From an uncultured Coriobacteriales bacterium (lineage in GTDB: Bacteria; Actinomycetota; Coriobacteriia; Coriobacteriales; Atopobiaceae), in assembly GCA_946530775.1 (NCBI GenBank), contig CAMNAH010000015.1:1-12877 (forward strand): a stretch of 12,877 nt of DNA. The letters run 5' to 3'. The notes under the pieces were generated by a model. The model ran no database searches. It saw only the letters and a program-made list of their open reading frames with translations, and was not told the DNA's origin. How positions within the stretch are numbered: the stretch's first letter is position 1; every line of letters starts with the position of its first letter. The position numbers were made by a program, and so were the translations under genes. Of the stretch, positions 12,708 to 12,877 are shown one piece after another.

Positions 12708-12877
12708 CTACTCGGCGCTCTCTTCGTCCGTCGGGGCCTCTGCGGGCGCCTCGGCGTCCTCGGCAAGAGCCTCGTCCTCGCTCTGGGCGAGACGGGCCTC
12801 CTCCTCGGGCGAGAAGTCGGTTGCGTCGACCATGTCAACGGCCTTGGAACCGAGCGCGATGGCCTCGTCGAACAGGT
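12708..12877 (-). CDS. C-terminal part of a small acidic protein, possibly XseB (exonuclease VII small subunit)
   Basis: An open frame enters from the window edge and ends at TAG 12710-12708, giving 55 visible residues. It begins LFDEAIALGSKAVDMVDATD, which resembles the end of the XseB helical hairpin (pattern LFEEG..L...C..IL..AE). A Glu/Asp/Ala tail to the stop follows. In many bacteria xseA-xseB lie upstream of tlyA, which supports the guess. The acidic tail is longer than usual for XseB. The 5' end is outside, so the identity stays tentative. The stop abuts the tlyA GTG, indicating a shared operon. Confidence 0.4.
   Translation of the reverse strand, partial: LFDEAIALGSKAVDMVDATDFSPEEEARLAQSEDEALAEDAEAPAEAPTDEESAE

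Overview
The window is high-GC and densely coded. Every gene I can support lies on the minus strand, so transcription runs from high to low coordinates. All genes are chromosomal housekeeping genes. Their order (tlyA-nadK-recN-pyrG-xerD, then mraZ-rsmH-ftsL-ftsI-murF-mraY) and the divergent cell-wall proteins suggest an Actinobacteria-type genome. My best guess is the class Coriobacteriia, for example a Collinsella-like organism. This is inferred from gene order and protein style; I could not run a search.

Region 1 (12877 to 9396) holds the end of a small acidic protein, possibly XseB, followed by tlyA (rRNA 2'-O-methyltransferase), nadK (NAD kinase) and recN (repair ATPase). The genes are tightly packed: the first gene's stop abuts the tlyA start, and nadK and recN share a TAATG overlap. 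A hairpin follows the tlyA stop. Region 2 (9395 to 6666) starts with a 127-bp gap that has a probable promoter and two palindromes. It is followed by pyrG (CTP synthase) and xerD (chromosome-dimer recombinase), whose start is a TTG 8 nt after the pyrG stop.

Region 3 (6665 to 6261) is the only sizeable non-coding stretch. It holds two copies of a 34-bp element, each made of two 14-bp near-palindromes around the core CCGTTCGCGAACGG. The four boxes lie 20, 41 and 20 bp apart. One copy can fold into a hairpin followed by TCTTTT and may terminate xerD. Next to mraZ is a clear promoter overlapped by GTGG-like repeats that may be the MraZ autoregulatory operator.

Region 4 (6260 to 1) is the start of the division and cell-wall (dcw) cluster: mraZ, rsmH, ftsL, ftsI, murF and a 3'-truncated mraY. 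rsmH and ftsL are separated by 136 bp containing a perfect GAAA-tetraloop hairpin. murE, normally between ftsI and murF, is absent. MurF and MraY both carry substitutions at usually conserved active-site motif positions. The FtsL homologue has a long acidic C-terminal tail.

Together the genes cover peptidoglycan precursor synthesis (MurF, MraY), septal transpeptidation (FtsI, FtsL), dcw control (MraZ), ribosome modification (RsmH, TlyA), nucleotide and cofactor supply (PyrG, NadK), and chromosome repair and resolution (RecN, XerD). I see no defence system, prophage, insertion sequence, CRISPR array or RNA gene. The most intriguing part is the repeat-rich xerD-mraZ gap.
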